Positions 8,621 to 16,682 of a stretch of DNA of 64,000 bases are shown piece by piece. Position numbers and translations under genes: made by a program. The notes beneath the pieces are model-generated. The model saw only the letters and a list, made by a program, of their open reading frames with translations, did no database searches and was not told the origin of the DNA. Each line of letters begins with the position of its first letter. Within the stretch, counting starts at the first letter, position 1. Origin of the DNA: Bacteroidales bacterium M7 (lineage in GTDB: Bacteria > Bacteroidota > Bacteroidia > Bacteroidales > Muribaculaceae); contig LUJR01000045.1 of the NCBI GenBank assembly GCA_001689515.1, positions 62,001-126,000 of the forward strand, given 5' to 3'.

Positions 8621-10507
8621 ATGAAACTACATAGAATACTTCCCGCACTCGCCCTGCTCGTGGCTTCGGCAGGCATGGTGAGCTGCGACAACGATTTCGA
8701 GTATCCGCCCGTGATAGTCCCGACGGCTACCATGGAGGCTAACACCACCATTGCCGAGCTGAAACAGCTCTACTGGAATGCCGGCAGCGGCGACAAGTGG
8801 TCAGTAGAGATAGGCAAGCGCAGCGACGGTCAGGACATCATCATAGAGGGTACTATCATCTCAAGTGATGAGACCGGCAACATCTTCAAGTTCCTCATGG
8901 TGCGCGACGATGACGGCGAGGCTGTCACATTCGCCATCAACAAGGGCACTCTTGATGATGAGCTGTATGTAGGTCACAAATACGGACAGCGCATAGTCGT
9001 TGACGTGACAGGCATGTACATAGGCATGGCTTCCAACCAGTTTGAGATAGGCATCCCGAGCGCCGACTACGGCATCTCTTACATAGACCGTGCCGTTTTC
9101 GATGAGAAATCTCAGGTTGACGGTCTGCCTGGCAAAGTTGAGCCTGTGACCACCGACCTTACTACTGTCAACGGAGCTATTCGCAGCAACGACGGCCGTC
9201 AGAAATGGCAAAGCCAGCTGATCGCTCTCGACAATGTGCAGTTTGTTGACGGCGGCGCAGCCACTTTCGGCGACAACGGAAGCTGGGGCAACCGCTATAT
9301 CACCGATGAGAACGGACAGCGTATTAACGTGCGCTGCTCTGGCAAGAGCTCGTTTGCCTACACCATGCTCCCCACTGGTCGTGGCACACTTGTAGGCATC
9401 CTCCAGCAGTATCGCGAGGAATGGCAGATACTTCTCAACGATATCAATACCGAGACATCGCTGATAGGGTTTGACTGGAGCACAAGCTCAGCCGAAACTA
9501 TCTTCAAGGCAGGTTTTTCGGGCGGTAATATGGAGAACTTCTCTGTTGAAAACGTGACTCTGCCTGCAGGCTTGTCAAGCGTGTGGGAGGCTTCTACACA
9601 GTATAACTGCATCGTGGCAACTGGCTATGACAAGGGCAGTTCCACCAACTATGCTACTGATTCATGGCTCGTTTCGCCTGTGATAGACCTTGCTGGTGTT
9701 GATACTCCCTATATGGCATTTGATCAGGCGCTCAATTACTTCTCAAGCCTTGAAGTAGCCAAGACTCAGGCTACGGTGGCTGTGCGCGAAGAAGGTCAGA
9801 CAGCATGGACCACACTGACCATCCCGACATATCCCACAGCCATGGGATTTGATTTCGTCAACTCAGGCGACATCAACCTCAGCCAGTGGGCTGGCAAGAA
9901 GATCCAGGTCGGCTTCCACTACATTTCTACCGCTGCTAAGGCTGGTACATGGGAATTCAAGAACCTCGTGGTGAAACCCACCGGCGTTGACACCCCTGTG
10001 GGTCCCGACCAGCCTGACGTGCCTACAGGTGACGTGCTTCTTAACTCTGCTTTCTCCGCTGGTCAGGATGATTGGACTATCGACAATGTGACAATGGATG
10101 GCATAGAATATGTCTGGGCACATGATGCGACATATGCCTGCATGAAAGCGTCGGCTTATGTGGGCGGTGCAAGCCATGCGAGCGACTCATATCTGATTTC
10201 TCCTGTCGTTGACCTTACAGGTGCTACGGATGCCAAGCTGACATTTGACCACGCACTCAACAAGTTCAACAGCCTTGACATGGCGAAGACCCAGTGCACA
10301 CTCGTCATCCGCGAGGAAGGTCTGGCATCATGGACTGCTCTGACCATCCCCGACTACGGCACTGCTGCAAGCTGGACGTTCCTTCCTGCCGGGGAGGTGT
10401 CTCTCGCCGCCTATACAGGCAAGAAGATTCAGATAGCTTTCCACTATACCTCTACAGCCGATGCAAGCGGCACTTGGGAAGTAAAGAATGTGCTTATCAA
10501 GAAGTAA
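8621..10507 (+). CDS. DUF5689-type lipoprotein with two choice-of-anchor J-like domains
   Basis: A 628-residue lipoprotein: lipobox GMVSC near residue 23, followed by acidic residues (DNDFE), as in surface-exposed Bacteroidetes lipoproteins. Residues about 35-270 look like DUF5689 (TTIAELKQLYW, then IIIEGTIISSDETGNIFK), an OB-fold-like module. Two tandem related domains follow, about 290-450 and 473-628, each with a YATDSWLVSPVIDL-type motif, a conserved AxTQxTxxxREEG strand and a terminal GTWEFKNL or GTWEVKN strand; these fit the choice-of-anchor J class of beta-sandwich domains. A proline-rich linker separates them. Probably a surface partner of the upstream receptor, binding ligand or the cell envelope; this is inferred from operon position. 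Confidence 0.75.
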   Translation: MKLHRILPALALLVASAGMVSCDNDFEYPPVIVPTATMEANTTIAELKQLYWNAGSGDKWSVEIGKRSDGQDIIIEGTIISSDETGNIFKFLMVRDDDGEAVTFAINKGTLDDELYVGHKYGQRIVVDVTGMYIGMASNQFEIGIPSADYGISYIDRAVFDEKSQVDGLPGKVEPVTTDLTTVNGAIRSNDGRQKWQSQLIALDNVQFVDGGAATFGDNGSWGNRYITDENGQRINVRCSGKSSFAYTMLPTGRGTLVGILQQYREEWQILLNDINTETSLIGFDWSTSSAETIFKAGFSGGNMENFSVENVTLPAGLSSVWEASTQYNCIVATGYDKGSSTNYATDSWLVSPVIDLAGVDTPYMAFDQALNYFSSLEVAKTQATVAVREEGQTAWTTLTIPTYPTAMGFDFVNSGDINLSQWAGKKIQVGFHYISTAAKAGTWEFKNLVVKPTGVDTPVGPDQPDVPTGDVLLNSAFSAGQDDWTIDNVTMDGIEYVWAHDATYACMKASAYVGGASHASDSYLISPVVDLTGATDAKLTFDHALNKFNSLDMAKTQCTLVIREEGLASWTALTIPDYGTAASWTFLPAGEVSLAAYTGKKIQIAFHYTSTADASGTWEVKNVLIKK

Positions 10508-10548
10508 AGCCTTATTTCAATACCTAACACTACGAAATAGACACACTC

Positions 10549-13095
10549 ATGAGAAATATAAAATCATATCTGACCCCTGCGCTCGGTGTGACTGTGACGC
10601 TGCTGATGGCTTCGATGACATCGTGCAACGACTTTACCACCGATGCCCCGGCGTTTAATGTGCCGGTGGCGACTTTGCAGCCCAACACCACCATCAAGGA
10701 GGTGAAGACCCAGTATTGGGACGATGCCACCAACTATATTGACCAGATAAAGCTGGCTGACAATGGACAGCACGTGATAGTGAGCGGTCGTGTCATCTCC
10801 AACGACCGTGCCGGCAACATATACAAGTCGCTTTATATCCAGGATGCCACCGGCGGTCTGGTGCTGTCAATCAACAAGAACTCGCTGTATAATGACTACC
10901 GTCAGGGTCAGGAGATCGTGATTGACCTCACTGACATGTATATCGGCAAGTACAACGGATTGCAGCAGATGGGCTTCCCCGAGTGGTATGCCCAGGGTAA
11001 CGCATGGGAGGCTACTTTCATGCCCTATGAGTTCTTTGCCGAGCATACTCAGCTCAACGGTCTGCCCGAGCCTGATAAAATCAACATCACTACAGTCAGC
11101 GACTTCACTACGTTTGATAAGACTTCGGCTGGCAAGATAGAGTGGCAGGGTCGCATCGTGCGTCTGCAAAACGTGCACTTCAAGGATGCCGACCAGGATC
11201 TCAACTTCACTGACGGCTACAAGATCAACACCAACCGCACTCTCTGCGATGCCGCCGGCAATGAGATTACCGTCCGCACGAGCGGCTATGCCAATTTCCG
11301 CAATGTGCCTCTGCCCAAGGGCAACTTTGACCTCGTGGGTCTGCTCGGTTTCTACGGCGACGACTGGCAGGTGATGCTCAATGATACGAGCGGTCTTGAG
11401 GGCGTGACATATGAGAAGGGTACTGTGATGAATCCCTACACTGTGGAGGAAGCTCTCAATATAGAGAATGCTGCAGGTTACGACAACAGCATCACTGGCT
11501 GGACCGAAGGATACATCGTGGGCTGTCTCGCTCCTGAGGTAAGCTCTGTGACGTCTGATGCTGACATCGCATGGGACGGTACCGACTATCTCGGCACTAC
11601 TCTCGTGATAGCTCCGACGGCTGACACCAAGGACATCAACAACTGCCTCATATTCAATCTGCCTCAGGGCAGCGAACTCCAGACCAAGGGTAACTTGATG
11701 AACAATGCCGGCAACCTTGGCAAGCAGATGAAGATACGCGGCACTCTGATGCACGAGTACGGCATCGGCGGCATCGGCAACATCACTGGTGATGTCGACA
11801 GATTCTGGATTGAAGGAATGGACGAACCTGGTCCTGGTCCCGACCAGCCTGTCACTGGCGGTGACGGAACGGAGGCAAGCCCCTATAGCTGTGCCCAGGT
11901 GATAGCTCTCAATCCTCCCAGCAAGGACACTCCTCTGGAGACAGGCAAGTGGGTCAAGGGTTACATCGTAGGTGTATATAACTTTGACAACACCGGCAAC
12001 CAGTTTGAATTTACCGGCACTGTGACTGTCAACACCAACATCCTTATCGCCGACTCGCCCTCTGAGACATCCGATGCCAAGATTGTCACAATCAAGTTGA
12101 CCGCGGGTGATGTGCGTAACGCTCTCAACCTCGTTTCTAACCCCGGCAACTACAAGAAGGAAGTGTCAATCTACGGTGATGTGCAGAAGTATTGCGGCAA
12201 GCCCGGTATGCAGAATGTAACAGCCTATAAGATTGACGGTCAAGGCGGCGATACACCCACTCCTCCCGGACAGATAACCGGTGCAGGCACCGAGGCTAAT
12301 CCCTTCACCGCCGATGATGTCATCATCATGAATCCGCAGAGCAAGGATACTCCGGCTGCAGGTCAGAGCGATGTCTGGGTCAAGGGCTATATCGTAGGCT
12401 TCTATGATTTTGACAATAAGGATAACCAGTTCCAGTTCGGATCATCAACCACAATCACCACCAATATCCTTATTGCTTCATCTGCTAACGAGACATCGGT
12501 TGACAAGATTGTAGCAGTGAAACTCCCTGCCGGAGATATCCGTAATGCCCTCAACCTCTCGCAGAATCCCGGTAACTACAAGAAGGAGGTGCTGCTCCAT
12601 GGTGACATCCTCAAGTACTGCGGCAAGCCTGGCGTGGCTAACCTCAAGGGCTATAAGCTCGACGGTCAGGGCGGCGGAGGCGGTGACGATCCAACCCCTC
12701 CATCGGGTGATCTCACGGGTGATGGCTCCGAAACCAAGCCCTTTACCGTAGCCGACATCCGCACTCTCAATCCACAGAGCACCAGCGAAATCGCAGACGG
12801 TCAGGCTGGAGTATGGGTAGAAGGTTATATAGTAGGTTACTACAACAATTATAAGTACGCATTCACAGCCGAAGGCGCACCCTATGCCAACGTGCTCCTC
12901 GCACCCACAGCTGACTGCACCGACGAGGGCAAAGTCATAGACATCCAGCTCGTGGCTAAGAGCGATACACGTGCTGCCCTCAACCTCGGTGATAACCCCA
13001 CGATGCTCGGAGCCCACGTCATGGTCAAGGGCGACGTACTCAAATACAACTCCATGCCCGGCATCAAAAACACCTCCGCCTACAAGATCCTCTGA
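10549..13095 (+). CDS. DUF5689/DUF6359-type lipoprotein with three tandem repeats
   Basis: An 848-residue lipoprotein with lipobox SMTSC near residue 26. The N-terminal DUF5689-like module (TTIKEVKTQYW, then VIVSGRVISNDRAGNIYKSL) is paralogous to that of the preceding gene. A related domain follows at about residues 290-420. Then come three tandem repeats of about 125 residues at roughly 438-565, 578-706 and 724-848, each starting with G-x-G-x-E-x-x-P and containing VKGYIVG or VEGYIVG, an asparagine-rich strand (TNILIA), DIRNALNL and KYCGKPG or KYNSMPG. Glycine/proline linkers join them. This matches DUF6359 domains as remembered. Repeats 1 and 2 are most alike. It is the last gene of the operon, followed by a strong terminator. 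Confidence 0.75.
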   Translation: MRNIKSYLTPALGVTVTLLMASMTSCNDFTTDAPAFNVPVATLQPNTTIKEVKTQYWDDATNYIDQIKLADNGQHVIVSGRVISNDRAGNIYKSLYIQDATGGLVLSINKNSLYNDYRQGQEIVIDLTDMYIGKYNGLQQMGFPEWYAQGNAWEATFMPYEFFAEHTQLNGLPEPDKINITTVSDFTTFDKTSAGKIEWQGRIVRLQNVHFKDADQDLNFTDGYKINTNRTLCDAAGNEITVRTSGYANFRNVPLPKGNFDLVGLLGFYGDDWQVMLNDTSGLEGVTYEKGTVMNPYTVEEALNIENAAGYDNSITGWTEGYIVGCLAPEVSSVTSDADIAWDGTDYLGTTLVIAPTADTKDINNCLIFNLPQGSELQTKGNLMNNAGNLGKQMKIRGTLMHEYGIGGIGNITGDVDRFWIEGMDEPGPGPDQPVTGGDGTEASPYSCAQVIALNPPSKDTPLETGKWVKGYIVGVYNFDNTGNQFEFTGTVTVNTNILIADSPSETSDAKIVTIKLTAGDVRNALNLVSNPGNYKKEVSIYGDVQKYCGKPGMQNVTAYKIDGQGGDTPTPPGQITGAGTEANPFTADDVIIMNPQSKDTPAAGQSDVWVKGYIVGFYDFDNKDNQFQFGSSTTITTNILIASSANETSVDKIVAVKLPAGDIRNALNLSQNPGNYKKEVLLHGDILKYCGKPGVANLKGYKLDGQGGGGGDDPTPPSGDLTGDGSETKPFTVADIRTLNPQSTSEIADGQAGVWVEGYIVGYYNNYKYAFTAEGAPYANVLLAPTADCTDEGKVIDIQLVAKSDTRAALNLGDNPTMLGAHVMVKGDVLKYNSMPGIKNTSAYKIL

Positions 13096-13118
13096 CCCCA
13101 ACCGGTCACAATAACCCC

Positions 13119-13162
13119 AAACAGGCTCCGACACCTCCCGTGCCGGAGCCTGTTTCTTTTTA
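13119..13162 (+). terminator. Rho-independent terminator of the receptor operon
   Basis: AAACAGGCTCCG and CGGAGCCTGTTT form a perfect 12-bp stem, then TCTTTTTATC. It ends the transcript from 5737. Confidence 0.9.
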
Positions 13163-13180
13163 TCAAGCCGCACCACAGTT

Positions 13181-13211
13181 TGTAGGGACATGCCACGGCA
13201 TGTCCGCCCTT
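13181..13211. repeat. single palindromic repeat copy
   Basis: TGTAGGGACATGCCACGGCA followed by TGTCCGCCC: the left-hand unit of the common repeat without its right-hand partner. Confidence 0.85.
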
Positions 13212-13279
13212 CCAGAGCATACATATCCCTGTATCGAGGAGGGTGTCGTGGGACTTCCAAATTGTATATACTTAATGCT

Positions 13280-13518
13280 CGCGGTGTTAGCCGCGAGGGG
13301 TGTAGTAGCCACATGCAAGCAAGCTGTCAGGCTTGCGCAGCTTGTGGGAAACGGATGTAATGGAAATCCGGCGGTGTAACTGCCGGGGCATTCGAAAGCA
13401 TCAGCCCTGGCAGCTAACGCCGCCGGCATATGATGGGGAATTTTGGACCACAAGCTTCACAAGTCTGACGACTTGCTTGCATGTGGCCACTACTCCCGCC
13501 GCGGCTATGCCGCGCCTT
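13280..13518. repeat. long imperfect inverted repeat between convergent genes
   Basis: Left arm 13280-13348 and right arm 13450-13518 are imperfect reverse complements over about 68 bp: the left has GTAGTAGCCACATGCAAGCA and the right has TGCTTGCATGTGGCCACTAC. The roughly 100-bp centre has no gene. Together with the half-repeat at 13181 and a GGGTCGCGACTT box near 13551 it fills the gap between the receptor operon and gapA. It resembles a non-autonomous mobile element, but no target duplication is evident. Confidence 0.7.
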
Positions 13519-13611
13519 TCCACGCTAAAATAATTCCAAGAAAACAGCATTTGGGTCGCGACTTTGAATGTTATGCATTCCTTGTGCAACGGAATGTGCT
13601 GGGATAAAACG

Positions 13612-13650
13612 CAAGCCAGGCTCCCGGGTATATCCGGAAGCCTGACTTTA
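13612..13650 (-). terminator. probable terminator of gapA
   Basis: On the minus strand, AAGTCAGGCTTCCGG and CCGGGAGCCTGGCTT form an imperfect stem with a short loop, followed by GCGTTTTAT. It lies 27 bp after the gapA stop codon. Confidence 0.65.
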
Positions 13651-13676
13651 TGATGGGAAGTATGTGGGGCTATGGA

Positions 13677-14687
13677 TTAGCCGTTTACTTTCTTCATGTG
13701 GGCGATGAGGTCGAGAACCTTGTTAGAGTAGCCGATCTCGTTGTCATACCAAGAGATAACCTTAACGAAGGTAGGAGTCAGCTGGATACCTGCCTTAGCG
13801 TCGAAGATAGAGGTGAGGGGGCAGCCGAGGAAGTCGCTTGATACGACTGCGTCTTCGGTGTAGCCGAGGATGCCCTTGAGTTCGCCTTCAGAAGCTTCCT
13901 TCATAGCGGCGCAGATTTCGTCGTATGTGGTGGGCTTGGCGAGGTTGACGGTGAGGTCAACTACAGAAACGTCGAGGGTGGGGACACGCATTGACATACC
14001 GGTCAGCTTGCCGTTGAGCTCGGGGATAACCTTGCCTACAGCCTTGGCTGCACCAGTAGAAGAGGGGATGATGTTGCCAGAAGCAGCACGGCCACCACGC
14101 CAGTCCTTCATAGAGGGACCGTCGACGGTCTTCTGTGTAGCAGTTGTAGAGTGAACGGTGGTCATGAGGCCTTCAACAACGCCGAACTTATCGTTGAGCA
14201 CCTTGGTGATAGGAGCGAGACAGTTGGTGGTGCAAGAAGCGTTAGACACGAACTGTGTGCCCTTTACATATGAATCCTGGTTTACGCCGCAAACGAACAT
14301 GGGGGTGTCGTCCTTAGAGGGAGCAGACATAACCACGTACTTAGCGCCGGCTTCGATGTGAGCCTGAGCCTTCTCCTTTGTGAGGAAGAGACCTGTAGAT
14401 TCAACAACGTATTCAGCACCTACAGCACCCCAGCCGATTTCAGCGGGATTCTTGCATGCTGTAACGCGGATTTCCTTGCCATTGACGATGAGGAGGCTCT
14501 TGTCCATGTCATAGTCAACAGTGCCGTCGAAGCGACCGTGCATTGTGTCATACTTGAGCATGTAAGCCATGTAGTCAACGGGCAGAAGGTCGTTGATAGC
14601 GACAACTTCGATGTCGTCTCTCTTGCAAGATGCACGGAACACAAAGCGTCCGATGCGGCCGAAGCCATTAATACCGATTTTAGTCAT
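13677..14687 (-). CDS. gapA: glyceraldehyde-3-phosphate dehydrogenase, type I
   Basis: A 336-residue enzyme of normal length. It oxidises glyceraldehyde 3-phosphate to 1,3-bisphosphoglycerate with NAD in cytoplasmic glycolysis. The N-terminal Rossmann motif GINGFGRIGR starts at residue 5. The active-site block ASCTTNC carries the catalytic cysteine at residue 152, and the phosphate-binding segment (SSTGAAKAVGKVIPELNGK) and C-terminal SWYDNEIGYS are intact. It is a single-gene unit: a Bacteroidetes -7 box lies 65 bp upstream and a terminator follows. Confidence 0.97.
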   Translation of the reverse strand: MTKIGINGFGRIGRFVFRASCKRDDIEVVAINDLLPVDYMAYMLKYDTMHGRFDGTVDYDMDKSLLIVNGKEIRVTACKNPAEIGWGAVGAEYVVESTGLFLTKEKAQAHIEAGAKYVVMSAPSKDDTPMFVCGVNQDSYVKGTQFVSNASCTTNCLAPITKVLNDKFGVVEGLMTTVHSTTATQKTVDGPSMKDWRGGRAASGNIIPSSTGAAKAVGKVIPELNGKLTGMSMRVPTLDVSVVDLTVNLAKPTTYDEICAAMKEASEGELKGILGYTEDAVVSSDFLGCPLTSIFDAKAGIQLTPTFVKVISWYDNEIGYSNKVLDLIAHMKKVNG

Positions 14688-14751
14688 AGTTATTAAGTTG
14701 TAAAAACGAAAGTTTCTAAAAATGAGCGGAAACCACGGAGTTTTCCGCCCA

Positions 14752-14759
14752 CAAAGTTA
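14752..14759 (-). promoter_or_regulatory. -7 box upstream of gapA
   Basis: TAACTTTG on the minus strand matches TAnnTTTG. No TTG is found at the ideal distance, so only the -7 element is supported. The leader would be about 60 bases. Confidence 0.5.
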
Positions 14760-14864
14760 GAGAAAATTTGGCAATATTCTGTTTTTGAGGAAACTTTCGT
14801 GTGTTAAATACTGTTGAAAAGATAAATTTGACGGCAAATTTCACTATCAGTCACATAATTTTAT

Positions 14865-14872
14865 TAATTTTG
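14865..14872 (+). promoter_or_regulatory. -7 box upstream of mscL
   Basis: TAATTTTG matches the Bacteroidetes -7 consensus. The predicted leader of about 118 bases contains the small palindrome GGTCTATAGACC near 14887, unusual in length for this window. Confidence 0.5.
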
Positions 14873-14994
14873 CGCTTCCATAGAGGGGTCTATAGACCTA
14901 TATGCAACGGAATCAACGGATTACGCGAACTTGAGGACGTGACACTGATATTTCCGCATGTTAAGTACAACCCACATTTTTAAATATAAGAATC

Positions 14995-15453
14995 ATGAGC
15001 AATCTCTTAAAGGAATTCAAGGAATTTGCGATGCGCGGCAATGTCATCGACATGGCTGTCGGCGTGGTTATCGGTGCCGCTTTCGGCAAGATCGTTTCAT
15101 CGCTCGTTGACGATATAATCATGCCTCTTGTAGGCGTTGCCACAGGCGGCATGAATTTCACTGACTATAAGTGGGTGATCCAGAAGGCTGTCACGGATGC
15201 GCAGGGTGCCGTCATTACACCCGAGGTGGCTATGAACTGGGGCACATGGATCCAGACTATCGTTGATTTTATCATCGTGGCGTTCTGCATCTTCATCATG
15301 ATCAAGTTCATGAACAATCTGCGTAAGAAGAAGGAAGTGGAGGAGGAAATCGCCGCTGAAGCTCCGGCAGAACCCACCGCCGAGGAGAAGCTGCTGACCG
15401 AGATCCGCGACCTGCTCCGCGAAGAACAGCAACAGAACGCTGCCAAGAAATAG
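14995..15453 (+). CDS. mscL: large-conductance mechanosensitive channel
   Basis: A 152-residue inner-membrane protein. The N-terminal amphipathic helix (LLKEFKEFAMRGNVIDMAVG) is followed by the first membrane helix (GVVIGAAFGKIVSSLVDDIIMP), a periplasmic loop, the second membrane helix (TIVDFIIVAFCIFIMIKFMN) and a charged cytoplasmic bundle. As known for the family, it opens under membrane tension to release solutes during osmotic downshock. Length is usual. A paired palindromic repeat lies directly after the stop codon and may act as a transcription barrier. Confidence 0.95.
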   Translation: MSNLLKEFKEFAMRGNVIDMAVGVVIGAAFGKIVSSLVDDIIMPLVGVATGGMNFTDYKWVIQKAVTDAQGAVITPEVAMNWGTWIQTIVDFIIVAFCIFIMIKFMNNLRKKKEVEEEIAAEAPAEPTAEEKLLTEIRDLLREEQQQNAAKK

Positions 15454-15456
15454 TTT

Positions 15457-15540
15457 TGTAGGGACATGCCATGGCATGTCAGCTTGCGGCAACGTATAAA
15501 ACGCCTTCATTGGCGGACATGCCATGGCATGTCCCTACAG
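15457..15540. repeat. paired palindromic repeat
   Basis: Head-to-head units TGTAGGGACATGCCATGGCA...GTC and GGCGGACATGCCATGGCATG...TCCCTACAG separated by about 30 bp, lying between mscL and the adenosyltransferase gene. Confidence 0.9.
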
Positions 15541-15579
15541 GAATAGATAATACTACAACTAACACAACATAGATACGCA

Positions 15580-16143
15580 ATGACAAAGAGTCTTGTTTAC
15601 ACATGTACAGGTGACAACGGCACGACTTCGCTCGTGGGCGGTGTCCGCACAAAGAAGAATGACATCCGCGTGGAGGCTTACGGCTCGGTAGACGAACTTA
15701 ACGCCAACCTCGGCGTGCTTGCCACATTTCCCACCCTTGACCAGCAGGCTCACGACCTGATCATCTATTGCCAGCACAAGCTGATGAACATTGGTGCGTA
15801 CCTTGCTACTCCCTATCCGGCAGGCGAACGCCACGAATGTGACGGTATCACCCTTGCCACTGTAGAGCGCATCGAAAACGCCATCGACCACCTTGACGAG
15901 GGATTGCCTCCCATGACCGGATTCATCCTACCCGGTGGTACAGGCACCGCAGCCCAGATCCATGTATGCCGCACCATGTGCCGTCGCTGCGAGCGTCGCA
16001 TCGTAGGTCTCGCAGAGGAAACATACATCGACCCGATGGTGCTCCGTTTCATCAACCGCCTGAGCGACTTCCTCTTCGTGTTCGCCCGCTTCAACAACAT
16101 GTACCGCCAGGTCAACGAGATCCTGTGGGATAAAAATTGTTAA
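15580..16143 (+). CDS. ATP:cob(I)alamin adenosyltransferase, PduO type
   Basis: A 187-residue enzyme that transfers the adenosyl group of ATP to cobalamin to make coenzyme B12. The diagnostic N-terminal ATP-binding motif TGDNGTTSLVGGVR, the YGSVDELNANLG helix, and the C-terminal RTMCRRCERR segment that binds both ATP and cobalamin are all present. Length is normal. It stands alone rather than in a propanediol or ethanolamine operon, so it probably serves general cobalamin salvage. A small DUF2795 gene follows at 88 bp. Confidence 0.93.
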   Translation: MTKSLVYTCTGDNGTTSLVGGVRTKKNDIRVEAYGSVDELNANLGVLATFPTLDQQAHDLIIYCQHKLMNIGAYLATPYPAGERHECDGITLATVERIENAIDHLDEGLPPMTGFILPGGTGTAAQIHVCRTMCRRCERRIVGLAEETYIDPMVLRFINRLSDFLFVFARFNNMYRQVNEILWDKNC

Positions 16144-16231
16144 GCGCGCATATTTCGCGGCTGTTGCTGCGTTAAAGATATGACAGAGGACAAAATATCA
16201 ACCTATAACACACGACACAAACAGTATAACT

Positions 16232-16453
16232 ATGTATTGGACACTTGAACTGGCTTCAAAGCTTGAAGATGCTCCCTGGCCCGCCACCAAGGACGAGCTG
16301 ATAGACTACGCGATGCGTTCGGGCGCACCTCTCGAGGTCATCGAGAACCTCCAGGAAATCGAGGACGAAGGCGACACCTACGAAAGCATCGAAGACATCT
16401 GGCCCGACTACCCCTCCAAAGAAGACTTCCTCTTCAACGAGGACGAATACTAA
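16232..16453 (+). CDS. DUF2795-type small acidic protein
   Basis: A 73-residue acidic protein. WTLELASKLEDAPWPATKDELIDYAMRSG is a short helical domain that fits DUF2795 as remembered; the C-terminal half is highly acidic (DIWPDYPSKEDFLFNEDEY). Function unknown. It is commonly found near the adenosyltransferase in Bacteroidales, from memory. A hairpin terminator follows 29 bp after the stop. Confidence 0.75.
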   Translation: MYWTLELASKLEDAPWPATKDELIDYAMRSGAPLEVIENLQEIEDEGDTYESIEDIWPDYPSKEDFLFNEDEY

Positions 16454-16482
16454 GGTGTGAAATCAACACAAATACCTGCTAA

Positions 16483-16530
16483 CCAGCCATATAAACTAAA
16501 ATAATTTGTTTGTATGGCTGGTGTTTTATA
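16483..16530. repeat. hairpin repeat, left copy flanking the DUF262 cassette
   Basis: CCAGCCATA and TATGGCTGG close a hairpin with an extended, imperfect inner stem (16483-16521), followed by TGTTTTAT. It can terminate the DUF2795 transcript. The same sequence with four or five changes recurs at 20293-20334 in the same orientation, on the far side of the three-gene cassette. Confidence 0.85.
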
Positions 16531-16628
16531 GCCTCGGATGCCCATCCTACCTCAAATGGTACAATATGGTTGTATTTTTTAAGTGATAATCCATATTTGT
16601 TTGTATGTGAGCAATTTCATCAACGCCA

Positions 16629-16659
16629 TTGTAGAAATGTCTAAAAAGTTTTATCTTTG
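16629..16659 (+). promoter_or_regulatory. promoter of the DUF262 cassette
   Basis: TTG at 16629, 20-base spacer, TATCTTTG at 16652-16659; start codon at 16683 gives a leader of about 20 bases. A full consensus match. Confidence 0.8.
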
Positions 16660-16682
16660 TGTGTTAAAATAAATCCATCTTT

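Noticed and set aside
10867..11754. 295-codon open frame on the minus strand
   Set aside because: Antisense shadow of the third gene of the receptor operon, which has a clear lipoprotein signal and domain repeats.
13160..13676. Short ORFs between the receptor operon and gapA
   Set aside because: They are formed by the inverted repeat and half-repeat; no start context, no family pattern.
14801..14983. 60-codon ORF upstream of mscL
   Set aside because: It spans the predicted mscL promoter and leader, with no recognisable protein features.
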